Assembly (NCBI GenBank): GCA_945907065.1
Contig: CAMDSC010000010.1
Span: forward strand, 1-64,000
Direction of reading: 5' to 3'
DNA from: Chitinophaga pinensis
GTDB taxonomy: Bacteria; Bacteroidota; Bacteroidia; NS11-12g; UBA9320
Length of the DNA: 64,000 nucleotides
Part shown: positions 53,705 through 62,315 of the stretch, piece after piece
Numbering within the stretch: position 1 is the first letter of the stretch
Layout of the letters: each line of letters opens with the position of its first letter
Notes under the pieces: model-generated
The model's input: only the letters and a program-made list of their open reading frames with translations
What the model was told of the DNA's origin: nothing
Database searches by the model: none
Made by a program: the position numbers and the translations under genes

Positions 53705-55867
53705 ATGTCGGAACAAGAAAACAACCAGGAGGTATTGAATACCAACGAAGAAGCGGTTGTAACCCAAATTGAAATGGAAGCTACAAACAGTGGTAGTGAG
53801 AATTCCATTGAACCTACAGAAATTACAAAAGAAGTAACTGAAGAAGAAATTATGCCTACTGAAGCTTTAGAAAATGCAGAACCTGAATTTGAAACTGAAC
53901 AAGATGCTGTATCAGAAATTGTAAACGAAGTTGAAACTTTTGAAAACACAGAATCTTCGGTTGAACAAACGGAAGAACCTATCCAAGAGTTATCAAAAGA
54001 AGATAAAGCAACCGTTTCAACCCCTAATGCAGAATCAATTGAAAAATCGGTTGAACCATTAACAGAAACCATTGCCAACATTCATGATGACGAAGATATG
54101 GATGAAGAATCAAAAATGATGGATGCTGAAGAGGCTATCAATATTGATTACTCTGCTTATACCAAATCGCAATTGTTGACCATGGCATTAGATGCTACTC
54201 AAAAGATGGTAGCTCGGGAAGCGGTTAAAAAAATACAAAATATACGTCCGTTTTTTGATGATCTTTTAAAATTAGAACGACAGGAACAGTTCCAAAAACA
54301 TTTGGAAGCGGGTAATGAAGAAGAAACCTTTGAATTTGCTGATGATAGCTCACGGCAAAAATTTTATGATGCGTTTAAACAAGCACAGGAAGACCGTGCT
54401 GAAGAAAAGAAACGTATTGAAGATGAAAAATTAAAAAACCTAGCCACCAAAAACGCAATTATAGAACGCATTAAAGTATTAACTGAATCAGATGAAACAG
54501 TTGACAGTATTAATGAAATAAAACAATTACAAAACGACTGGAAAGCAATTAGAGTAATACCTAAGGCTAATTTACAGGAACTATATGATCGCTACCATTT
54601 TTACCTTGATAAATTTTATGACAACTTTGCTATTAATCGTGAATTAAAGGAATTAGACCGACAAAAGAACTTAGGTATAAAAATTGACCTTTGCAATAAA
54701 GTAGATGCCTTGCATGCAGAACCTTCCTTAAAAAGAACGTTTATTATGCTTGCTAAATATCAAGAGGAATTCAAAAATACTGGTCCTGTTCCTAGAGAAT
54801 TTAGTGAAGAAATATGGTCACGATTTAAAGCCACGCTTGATGAAATATACAAGCAACGCAAAGCTCAATTTGATGAAATTGAACTTAAGCGGGTTGAAAA
54901 CCTAAAACTAAAAGAAGTATTGGTTGAAAAAGCCCGACTTATAGCCAATCATATTCCAACAAAAGGAGCCGATTGGAAAAGCAATTTTGATGAATTAAAC
55001 AAGTTGATGGAGGAATGGAAAACTATTGGACAAGTTCCAAAAGCTCAAAATGAAACCATTTGGCATCATTTTAGAGAACAATTCAATATTTTCTCAAAAA
55101 ACAGAAATGAACAATTTAAACGTGTAAATTCTGAACGCAAAACCAATATTGCACTTCGTGAAGATTTATGCAAAAGAGCGGAAGCACTTAAAGACAATGA
55201 AGATTTAGGATACGCTACCAAGGAATTTATTAAACTACAGGAAGAATGGAAAACTAGCGGCCCGTTGCCAGAATCCGTCTCCCAAACGTTATGGAAACGA
55301 TTCCGCAAAACCTGTGATGAATTTTTTAATCGTAAACAGCAAAATTTTGAAAGCCGTAAAGGTGCTGAAGTTGAAAACTTAGAAAAGAAGCAAGAGATAA
55401 TTGCCGAAATGGAAGAGCTTCAGAAAAATGAAGATGGCGATGAAGTTTTGGCAAAATTAAAAGAAGTTCAAACCCGATGGAATGAAATAGGCTTTGTACC
55501 TATTAAAAATAAAAAGGATATTGGAGATAAGTATCATGAATTATTAGATATTATTTACAAAAAATTTCGTCAAAACCGAGATTCATATAAGCGAGCACAT
55601 TTAAATGAACACTATAACCAAATTGCAAGCCAGCCAGGTGGCGATAAAAAATTAGGGGATGATGAACGCCGTTTGCGTGAAAAAATAAAAGGACTGAAAA
55701 CTGAAATTGAAACTTGGGAAAACAATATTGAATTTTTTGCAAAAAGTAAAAATGCTGAAAAATTCCGTAAAGATATTGAAGATAAAATAGCAAAGGTAAA
55801 TAGTCAAATAGATAGCATGAACAAGGAATTGGCAGCTTTAAAAGCTGCTAAGACTGAAATAGTTTAG
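53705..55867 (+). CDS. DUF349 repeat protein
   Basis: This 720-residue protein has an acidic Glu/Thr-rich N-terminus (about 1-130) and about six DUF349 units of 65-75 residues, with the recurrent form LQxDWKxIGxVPKxxxxxLWxRFRxxxDxFY, for example LMEEWKTIGQVPKAQNETIWHHF and LQEEWKTSGPLPESVSQTLWKRF. The end is a coiled coil (GLKTEIETWENNIEFFAK). Related proteins are often called RNA- or DNA-associated, but function is unknown. The track TTG start is upstream; the ATG at 53705 (MSEQENN) is preferred. Confidence 0.88.
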   Translation: MSEQENNQEVLNTNEEAVVTQIEMEATNSGSENSIEPTEITKEVTEEEIMPTEALENAEPEFETEQDAVSEIVNEVETFENTESSVEQTEEPIQELSKEDKATVSTPNAESIEKSVEPLTETIANIHDDEDMDEESKMMDAEEAINIDYSAYTKSQLLTMALDATQKMVAREAVKKIQNIRPFFDDLLKLERQEQFQKHLEAGNEEETFEFADDSSRQKFYDAFKQAQEDRAEEKKRIEDEKLKNLATKNAIIERIKVLTESDETVDSINEIKQLQNDWKAIRVIPKANLQELYDRYHFYLDKFYDNFAINRELKELDRQKNLGIKIDLCNKVDALHAEPSLKRTFIMLAKYQEEFKNTGPVPREFSEEIWSRFKATLDEIYKQRKAQFDEIELKRVENLKLKEVLVEKARLIANHIPTKGADWKSNFDELNKLMEEWKTIGQVPKAQNETIWHHFREQFNIFSKNRNEQFKRVNSERKTNIALREDLCKRAEALKDNEDLGYATKEFIKLQEEWKTSGPLPESVSQTLWKRFRKTCDEFFNRKQQNFESRKGAEVENLEKKQEIIAEMEELQKNEDGDEVLAKLKEVQTRWNEIGFVPIKNKKDIGDKYHELLDIIYKKFRQNRDSYKRAHLNEHYNQIASQPGGDKKLGDDERRLREKIKGLKTEIETWENNIEFFAKSKNAEKFRKDIEDKIAKVNSQIDSMNKELAALKAAKTEIV

Positions 55868-55884
55868 TCTATTAATAAAATTAT

Positions 55885-55956
55885 CAATATTCAACTCTCA
55901 ATACCTGCGGAAATAATTAATTCGACGCAATATTTGAGAGTTAGATATTGAGTATT
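55885..55956. repeat. Imperfect inverted repeat (caatatt-caactctca)
   Basis: caatattcaactctcaatac (55885-55904) and an inexact complement in tatttgagagttagatattgagtat (about 55931-55955) flank a 26-base loop between two plus-strand genes. It resembles the A/T-rich inverted repeats elsewhere in the window. Confidence 0.5.
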
Positions 55957-55988
55957 ATTTCATCAACTCAAAATAAGTATTCTATATT

Positions 55989-56768
55989 TTGAACCAAATT
56001 CTCAATTACCTCTCCTACCTTTTTAAAAGCACTAACCTGCATGGCATTCACTCGCCATTAGTATATTCTTTGGTAAAAGATGTGATTTATAAACGTAAAG
56101 ATAAATCTGAGAAATTCAAATCAATTGAAGCCATTCGCAAAGAGTTAATAAAAGAAAGATCATTAATATCAGGATTAGATTTTGGTGCAGGAAGTTCATC
56201 CAATTCATCCCAAAAAACGATTGGAGACTTTGCTCGTTCTTCTTCTAAATCTGTAAAATTTTCAAGACTTCTGTATCGTTTGTCTAAATGGCAACAGCCC
56301 AAATATGCTTTGGAATTGGGTACAGCCTTGGGAATTAGTGGAATGTATCAGACTATAGGATTTGGAGATTCTGCAAAATTTATAACCTTAGAGGGAAATT
56401 CTTTATTAGCTGCAAAAGCTCAGAAAAATTATAAAAAACTAAATTTCAATTCCATTGAAATAATTGAAGGAAATTTTGATAATACCTTATCAATAGCTTT
56501 AGAAAAAATGCCACAATTGGATTGGGTATTTTTTGATGGAAACCATAAAAAAGAACCAACCATTAGATATTTCCATCAATGCTTGGAAAAAGCTTCAGAA
56601 AAAGCATTGTTTATTTTTGATGATATTAATTGGTCTGCCGAAATGCAGGAAGCATGGGACGAGATAAAACAACATGCTAAAGTCTATATAACGATAGATT
56701 TATTTTTTTTAGGTTTGGTTTTTTTAGAAAAAAGACCACAAAAAGAACACTTTATAGTTAGGTTTTAA
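55989..56768 (+). CDS. Class I SAM-dependent methyltransferase
   Basis: This 259-residue protein begins LNYLSYLFKSTNLHGIHSPLVYSLV, a start I recognise from Bacteroidota O-methyltransferase-like proteins. The SAM motif is ALELGTALGISGMYQTI (about 104-120), then FITLEGNSLLAAKAQ and VFFDGNHKKEPTIRYFHQCL and IFDDINWSAEMQEAWDEIK. The substrate is unknown. The start is TTG, supported by the conserved N-terminus; no ATG precedes the conserved block. Confidence 0.85.
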   Translation: MNQILNYLSYLFKSTNLHGIHSPLVYSLVKDVIYKRKDKSEKFKSIEAIRKELIKERSLISGLDFGAGSSSNSSQKTIGDFARSSSKSVKFSRLLYRLSKWQQPKYALELGTALGISGMYQTIGFGDSAKFITLEGNSLLAAKAQKNYKKLNFNSIEIIEGNFDNTLSIALEKMPQLDWVFFDGNHKKEPTIRYFHQCLEKASEKALFIFDDINWSAEMQEAWDEIKQHAKVYITIDLFFLGLVFLEKRPQKEHFIVRF

Positions 56769-56811
56769 TTGGTTAAACCTTCATTCACCATTCTGCATTA
56801 ACAATTTACCA

Positions 56812-57813
56812 TTATTTTATTCCTCTTGCATCCAATGCAGCTCTGTATTTCTTTGCATTTTTCAAATGTTCGGCATAGCTTTTGGTAAAATAATGGGTAT
56901 TTGAAAAATCTTCTTTTGCACAGAAATACAAATAATCATGCTGTGTATAATTCAGTACAGCCTCCACTCCTTTTTTTGTAGTAATTCCAATTGGGCCAGG
57001 CGGCAATCCTCGGTTTTTATAGGTATTATAAGGCGATTCTGTGTCTAAAATTCCGGTAATTCGCTGCATGGTTTTATTTCCAATGGCATATTTTAAAGTT
57101 GGGTCAGCTTGCAAAGGCATTCCAATCATCAATCGGTTAATATAAACTCCTGCCATTATAGGTAATTCCTCATCTTTAACTGCTTCTTTTTCAATGATAG
57201 AAGCCAATATATATGCTTCCTTTGAGGATTTTAAACCAGCCTTTGTTAACTTATCAAATTTTTCAGTATCCCAATAAATTTGCTGCTCGTTTACAAACTT
57301 TCTTACCATTTTTTCAGGTGTCACCGCCCATGAAAATTTGTAGGTATCTGCCCAAAACAAAGCCAATACACTAATACTGTCTAACCCCAGCACTTCCAAT
57401 TGAGTTTTGTTATTTATTGCTTTAGCAAAATCAAAGGAATCTGCTTCAAACTTTCGTCCTAAAGCTGCATACAATTCATTTGGTAAAATATTGTTTCCAA
57501 ACCTGAATTCAACTTCACTTTGTTTACCATATTTAAACATATTAATAACTTCACGATTGTTCATACCTTCAGTAATAATGTACTTTCCGGGATAAACCTT
57601 TTCAAATTTCATAACATACTCAGCCACCTTAAATGAAAAATTACTCCCAATACTTTTACTTTTTTCAAGACTTGAGTAAAGGCTGTCTATCGAGTCTCCT
57701 GTTTTTATATAAATCTCTGATTTATGAGTGTTGGATGCACTGAAAATCCAGATTACAAGCACCACAATTAATACAAAAGCTATGGTTAAACTTAAAAGAA
57801 ATTTATTTTTCAC
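56812..57813 (-). CDS. mltG: Endolytic murein transglycosylase MltG
   Basis: MltG cuts nascent peptidoglycan at the inner membrane. The protein has an N-terminal membrane segment (FLLSLTIAFVLIVVLVIWIFSA), a LysM-like part, and the YceG domain with ASIIEKEAVKDEELPIMAGVYINRL, where the Glu is catalytic, then LQADPTLKYAIG and YNTYKNRGLPPGPI. It is 333 residues. The start is GTG, which gives the membrane anchor at the N-terminus. It is divergent from dapB. Confidence 0.93.
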   Translation of the reverse strand: MKNKFLLSLTIAFVLIVVLVIWIFSASNTHKSEIYIKTGDSIDSLYSSLEKSKSIGSNFSFKVAEYVMKFEKVYPGKYIITEGMNNREVINMFKYGKQSEVEFRFGNNILPNELYAALGRKFEADSFDFAKAINNKTQLEVLGLDSISVLALFWADTYKFSWAVTPEKMVRKFVNEQQIYWDTEKFDKLTKAGLKSSKEAYILASIIEKEAVKDEELPIMAGVYINRLMIGMPLQADPTLKYAIGNKTMQRITGILDTESPYNTYKNRGLPPGPIGITTKKGVEAVLNYTQHDYLYFCAKEDFSNTHYFTKSYAEHLKNAKKYRAALDARGIK

Positions 57814-57877
57814 GATTACTGATTTAGTGTGTAAAATTACCTAATAGCAAAACACAAAAAAAGCGGTTGAACTATTG

Positions 57878-57885
57878 TAGTTTTG
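57878..57885 (+). promoter_or_regulatory. -7 element of dapB
   Basis: TAGTTTTG fits TAnnTTTG and ends seven bases before the dapB ATG. No clear -33 box is visible at the ideal spacing. Confidence 0.5.
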
Positions 57886-57892
57886 CACACTT

Positions 57893-58618
57893 ATGCAAAT
57901 AGCCCTTATAGGATACGGCAAAATGGGTAAAGCTATTGAAGAAATAGCTTTAAAAGCAGGCCATAAAATTATTAGCAGGATAGATTTTAATGATGATGTG
58001 CTTCAAGGAATTAAAGGAGCTGATGTGGCCATAGAATTTACAAATCCTGAAGCTGCAAAGGGCAATATTTTAAAATGTTTTGAAGCTAAAGTTCCTGTAA
58101 TAGTGGGAACCACGGGTTGGTATAATGATTTTGATGAAATTAAACATCTGGCTGAATCTACTGGCAATTCATTGTTTTATGCCACCAATTTTAGTTTAGG
58201 AGTAAATATTTTTTTTGAACTAAATAAACACTTAGCCAAATTGATGAATCCAAATGAAATGTATGAGCCTGAAATGGAAGAAATTCATCACTTGCAAAAA
58301 AAAGATGCCCCAAGTGGAACGGCTATTACTTTGGCTGAAGGACTGATTGCTAACCTTGATAGAAAAAAAACATGGGTTAATCGTGAGGATGAAAATAATA
58401 AATCGACTAACCCGTTTGAACTAAATATTATTTCTAAGCGTGAAGGTGAAGTTCCAGGAACACATACTATTGCGTATAAAAGTGAGATTGACGAAATAAT
58501 TATTACCCATCAGGCGTATAATAGAATGGGATTTGCTACGGGTGCTGTAAAGGCGGCAGAATGGATTAGAGGTAAAATAGGCGTTTATACAATGGCTGAT
58601 ATGCTTGGGTATAAATAA
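57893..58618 (+). CDS. dapB: 4-hydroxy-tetrahydrodipicolinate reductase
   Basis: DapB makes tetrahydrodipicolinate for lysine and diaminopimelate synthesis, so it supports the peptidoglycan pathway. The protein has the NAD(P)-binding start IALIGYGKMGKAIEEIA, VGTTGWY near residue 73 and EEIHHLQKKDAPSGTA near residues 144-158 with the catalytic His and Lys. At 241 residues it is normal length. It is followed 38 bases later by lepB on the same strand, probably cotranscribed. Confidence 0.95.
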   Translation: MQIALIGYGKMGKAIEEIALKAGHKIISRIDFNDDVLQGIKGADVAIEFTNPEAAKGNILKCFEAKVPVIVGTTGWYNDFDEIKHLAESTGNSLFYATNFSLGVNIFFELNKHLAKLMNPNEMYEPEMEEIHHLQKKDAPSGTAITLAEGLIANLDRKKTWVNREDENNKSTNPFELNIISKREGEVPGTHTIAYKSEIDEIIITHQAYNRMGFATGAVKAAEWIRGKIGVYTMADMLGYK

Positions 58619-58656
58619 AAGTTAAAGTAAAAAGATTAATACAAGAAACTAAAAAA

Positions 58657-59943
58657 ATGAATTTTATAAAAAAACTGATAGAAAATATCAAAGGATTTCC
58701 AAAGAACACTAAAATTTACTTCGCAATATGGTCTTTTATCAATGTCCTTATTTTTTTCCTTTATACCATTGGTGCTGGTGCTAATATTCTTATTGCTCTT
58801 GTATTTTTTATAATGTGGCAAGGAGCAGTTACCTTTTATTATTATTACAGATATTATATTAAAAAAAACAGAAAATATGGCGAGTGGCTGGATGCTATAA
58901 TGTTCGCAGTATTAGCAGCTACATTTATCCGCTCTTTGTTTATTGAAGCTTATCAAATCCCTACTCCATCTATGGAAAAATCATTACTGGTTGGTGATTT
59001 TTTATTTGTAAGTAAAGTAAATTATGGCGCAAGATTACCAATGACTCCATTATCGGTTCCTTTTGCTCATCAAACGTTACCAATATTTGAAATGAAAGCT
59101 TATTCAAACTCTTTGCAACTCCCCTATTATAGACTTCCGGGTTTCCAAAAGATAAAGAATGGTGATGTAGTGGTTTTTAATTTTCCTTGTGAATATGATA
59201 ACCCAGTTGATAAAAAAACCAATTATATAAAGCGTTGCATAGCTATACCGGGTGATGAAATAAAATTGATTAATGGTAATGTATACATCAATGATAAAAT
59301 TTTTGGGGATCCACCTAATAGAGAATATTCATATACTATAACTACCGATGGTACAGGTTTCAATAAAAAACTGTTGGATGAATTGGATATTACCGATAAA
59401 GATTTATACTCAAACACCTATTGGATGACGGATGAGACACGTGAAAAAATTAAGAAGGAAAGTAATGTTGTAAGTCTTGATACCATTATGAAACCCCAGC
59501 CAACGGCTGGTGAAACCTATCCTCAGTGGCAAGGTATAGTTTGGAGTCGTGATAATTTTGGTCCTCTTTATGTTCCCAAGGCAGGTGTAAAAATACCGAT
59601 GAACGAAAAAAATTATTGGTTGTATAAATTACCGATTGAGCAATATGAACATGCGGGTAAATTGGAGCAAAACGGGAATGAATTTACCTTAAACGGCAAA
59701 CCTATTAAGGAATACACATTTAAGATGAATTACTACTTTATGATGGGAGATAACCGCCACAATAGCGAAGACTCGCGTTTTTTTGGGTTTGTACCCGAAG
59801 ATCATATTGTAGGAAAAGCATTATTTGTATGGCTTTCATTAAAATATGATACCCAACATATGACCAAAGCTGATGGCCAACAACTTGAAACTAAAAAATT
59901 CAAAGGTATCCGTTGGAATAGAATATTTATGGGTATTAAGTAA
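58657..59943 (+). CDS. lepB: Signal peptidase I
   Basis: LepB removes signal peptides from exported proteins. The catalytic Ser is S105 in PTPSMEKSLLVGDFLFVSK and the Lys is K192 in YIKRCIAIPGDEI; MMGDNRHNSEDSRFFG is the conserved end motif. Two or more membrane helices occur before residue 100. At 428 residues it is longer than E. coli LepB and contains a roughly 150-residue insertion (about 215-365), a Bacteroidota trait. It lies between dapB and fmt. Confidence 0.94.
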   Translation: MNFIKKLIENIKGFPKNTKIYFAIWSFINVLIFFLYTIGAGANILIALVFFIMWQGAVTFYYYYRYYIKKNRKYGEWLDAIMFAVLAATFIRSLFIEAYQIPTPSMEKSLLVGDFLFVSKVNYGARLPMTPLSVPFAHQTLPIFEMKAYSNSLQLPYYRLPGFQKIKNGDVVVFNFPCEYDNPVDKKTNYIKRCIAIPGDEIKLINGNVYINDKIFGDPPNREYSYTITTDGTGFNKKLLDELDITDKDLYSNTYWMTDETREKIKKESNVVSLDTIMKPQPTAGETYPQWQGIVWSRDNFGPLYVPKAGVKIPMNEKNYWLYKLPIEQYEHAGKLEQNGNEFTLNGKPIKEYTFKMNYYFMMGDNRHNSEDSRFFGFVPEDHIVGKALFVWLSLKYDTQHMTKADGQQLETKKFKGIRWNRIFMGIK

Positions 59944-59954
59944 TCAAAAAAGCC

Positions 59955-60857
59955 ATGAGAATTATATTTTATGGCACACCCCAGTTTGCAGTAGCCTCGT
60001 TAGAGAAAATTATTGAAAACGGTTTTGAAGTGGTTGCCGTGGTAACTGCTCCTGATAGGCCTGCTGGGAGAGGTATGCAATTGCATCAATCCGATGTTAA
60101 AGTATGTGCTTTAAAATATAATATTCCGATACTGCAACCCACAAATCTTAAAGCTCTACAATTTATAGAGCAACTTGAAAGTTTAAAACCCGATTTACAA
60201 GTTATCATTGCTTTTAGAATGTTGCCTGAAATGGTTTGGAATTTTCCGCCATTTGGTACCATGAATTTACATGCTTCACTCCTACCTAACTATCGCGGTG
60301 CTGCGCCCATTAATAGAGCTATAATGAACGGTGAAACCCAAACTGGAGTTACCACTTTTTTTCTTAAACATGCCATTGATACAGGCAATATTTTAATGCA
60401 AAAAGAAGTTGAAATTTTGAAAGACGATGATTTTGGGACTTTGCACGATAAGTTAATGAATATTGGTGCCGATTTGGTTGTTGAATCTTTATTAAAAATA
60501 GAAGCTGGAGAAATGGCTACTAAGTCTCAAATCGTTTTGCCGGAACATAAGCACGCCCCAAAAATATTTACAGCCGATTGCGAAATTGACTGGCAAAATC
60601 CTGCTGAGCAAATTCACAATCAAATTCGTGGCTTGTCTCCCTATCCGGGGGCTATAACAAAATATCAAAACAAAATTTTAAAGATTTATAAAGGTTATTA
60701 TTTATTGGAAGAACCAGCTCAACCCGCAACTTTTCAATTGGAAGGAAATAAGCAATTTCGTATTTCAGCTATTGACGGTTGGTACTACCCTACCCTAGTG
60801 CAGCATGAAGGCAAACGCAAAATGCCAATTCAGGATTTTGTGAATGGATTGAAATAA
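59955..60857 (+). CDS. fmt: Methionyl-tRNA formyltransferase
   Basis: Fmt formylates initiator tRNA. The N-terminal domain has IIFYGTPQFAVASLEKII and APDRPAGRGMQL; the catalytic HASLLPNYRGAAPINRAI (about 110-127) includes the active-site His and Asn context; the C-terminal part has IRGLSPYPGA. At 300 residues it is normal. It is the last of three plus-strand genes (dapB-lepB-fmt), 11 bases after lepB. Confidence 0.95.
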   Translation: MRIIFYGTPQFAVASLEKIIENGFEVVAVVTAPDRPAGRGMQLHQSDVKVCALKYNIPILQPTNLKALQFIEQLESLKPDLQVIIAFRMLPEMVWNFPPFGTMNLHASLLPNYRGAAPINRAIMNGETQTGVTTFFLKHAIDTGNILMQKEVEILKDDDFGTLHDKLMNIGADLVVESLLKIEAGEMATKSQIVLPEHKHAPKIFTADCEIDWQNPAEQIHNQIRGLSPYPGAITKYQNKILKIYKGYYLLEEPAQPATFQLEGNKQFRISAIDGWYYPTLVQHEGKRKMPIQDFVNGLK

Positions 60858-60862
60858 ATTCT

Positions 60863-61507
60863 TTATTTTCTTATTAAAGGCGTTAACGGAATATAATATG
60901 GTTTTTTTCTGGCTATTACTCCTTCCCAAAATATGGGATCATTTAATACTTTTTGGCTTAATTCATTATCCGGATCCAAATCATTTGAATACCCTTTTTT
61001 ATACCCATAAATAGAGGCTGCAGCACCTGTAATTATTGTAATAGCTGTAATCCATACATTATTAGATTTTGAAACTGTACCTACATTTTTCAAAGTAAAT
61101 CCTCCTGTTACTCCCATAGTAGCAAATAGCGCGGTATAATCTTCTTTAGACAATCGTTTTTTATGGTCTCCTGCTGTGTAACTTAAATTATTTACTTTGT
61201 TAACAATACCTGATTTTTCTAAATACACATAGGAATAGCGACCTGTAGGAAATTCAGAAATCACTAATGTATCCATTATTAATGTCATTGAATTAGAATC
61301 TGAGGATAATGACTTGTATTTTTTTGGTGTTTTAATAAATCGATACTTATAACCTCCAAATTTTAGAAATGACTTTTTTTCAATGCCATCTTCCACGTAT
61401 GATTTTTTTGAATAGTCGGGCGATTTTATTTTACCAATTGTAAAACCAATCAAAAAAAGACCTACTAATATTGATGCGATAACTAAAACGATTTTAATAT
61501 ATTTCAT
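60863..61507 (-). CDS. Uncharacterised membrane protein, gene pair with next
   Basis: I do not recognise this 214-residue protein. It begins with a strong membrane helix (IVLVIASILVGLFLIGFTIG), has a long soluble region (about 25-145) with charged and beta-prone residues, and a second hydrophobic segment WITAITIITGAAASIYGY (about 150-170). It is convergent with fmt (five bases apart) and lies 31 bases after the helical protein encoded upstream on the same strand, so the two are likely cotranscribed. Confidence 0.6.
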   Translation of the reverse strand: MKYIKIVLVIASILVGLFLIGFTIGKIKSPDYSKKSYVEDGIEKKSFLKFGGYKYRFIKTPKKYKSLSSDSNSMTLIMDTLVISEFPTGRYSYVYLEKSGIVNKVNNLSYTAGDHKKRLSKEDYTALFATMGVTGGFTLKNVGTVSKSNNVWITAITIITGAAASIYGYKKGYSNDLDPDNELSQKVLNDPIFWEGVIARKKPYYIPLTPLIRK

Positions 61508-61538
61508 AGTTAATATAATTTCAAAGATGATGATAAAC

Positions 61539-62216
61539 CTAATTCAGTTCCTGAACTATTTCATTCAAATTATCTTCAGTTTTAGCAGCACTAGTTTCAA
61601 GTTCTTTAAAAATAGTTCGATATTCGTTTAATTTTAAAGCAGCCTCAGGCACTTTTGATGAATGCATCATACCATTTAAACACAAGGCCTCAGTCACATC
61701 TTCAATTGCTGCATTCATGCTCTCTGCCATTTTATAAACAGTATTATATAAATCCCTTTCATCATTATAAATCCCTTGTAGTAATTCTCCAAGTTCTTTG
61801 TTTTTTTCTTCTGTATTAAAACCTAAATATTTCCAAAAAGAATCTTGATTTCCTTGACTTATTTTATCTGCATGATATTTGATTTTTTGGCAATGTCCTT
61901 TTAAAGAACGGATTAAATTTCCTGCTTCATTTTTATTGGTTTTATATTTAATAAACCACTCATTAAATCGAGTTGGATCTTTATCCATATCTGATGAATT
62001 GAAGCGGAAATTCGTAATCACTCTTGAAGCTGTTGCAATTGCTGCGCAAGTTTTCTTCATTTCTTCACACATTGCAGCCACATCACTTTTTATTTCAGGG
62101 TGTTGGGTTTCAATATATTTTTTACCATCCTTAATAGCTTCATATATCGATTTAATATTTTTAATCGAATCAGAAACAATTTTTATATCATCAGTTACTT
62201 CTTTAAGAATACCCAT
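61539..62216 (-). CDS. Uncharacterised all-helical protein
   Basis: This 225-residue protein is predicted almost entirely helical (for example ILKEVTDDIKIVSDSIKNIKSIYEAIKDGK, DVAAMCEEMKKTCAAIATASRVI, ELGELLQGIYNDERDLYNTVYKMAESMNAAI). There is no signal peptide or membrane helix. I recognise no family. It could be an adaptor or coiled-coil scaffold working with the adjacent membrane protein, but this is inference from adjacency alone. Confidence 0.6.
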   Translation of the reverse strand: MGILKEVTDDIKIVSDSIKNIKSIYEAIKDGKKYIETQHPEIKSDVAAMCEEMKKTCAAIATASRVITNFRFNSSDMDKDPTRFNEWFIKYKTNKNEAGNLIRSLKGHCQKIKYHADKISQGNQDSFWKYLGFNTEEKNKELGELLQGIYNDERDLYNTVYKMAESMNAAIEDVTEALCLNGMMHSSKVPEAALKLNEYRTIFKELETSAAKTEDNLNEIVQELN

Positions 62217-62315
62217 GGTTTGTTAATTTTTTTCAAATATATTTATTGGCTAAAGAAATACAAAAAAAGAGCTTTATTTAAATAATAAAACTACATTAAT
62301 TGAGATGTATTAAGT

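Noticed and set aside
53650-54081. Minus-strand 143-residue ORF over the start of the DUF349 gene
   Set aside because: It is a Ser/Val-rich shadow of the acidic N-terminus of the DUF349 protein, with no family match.
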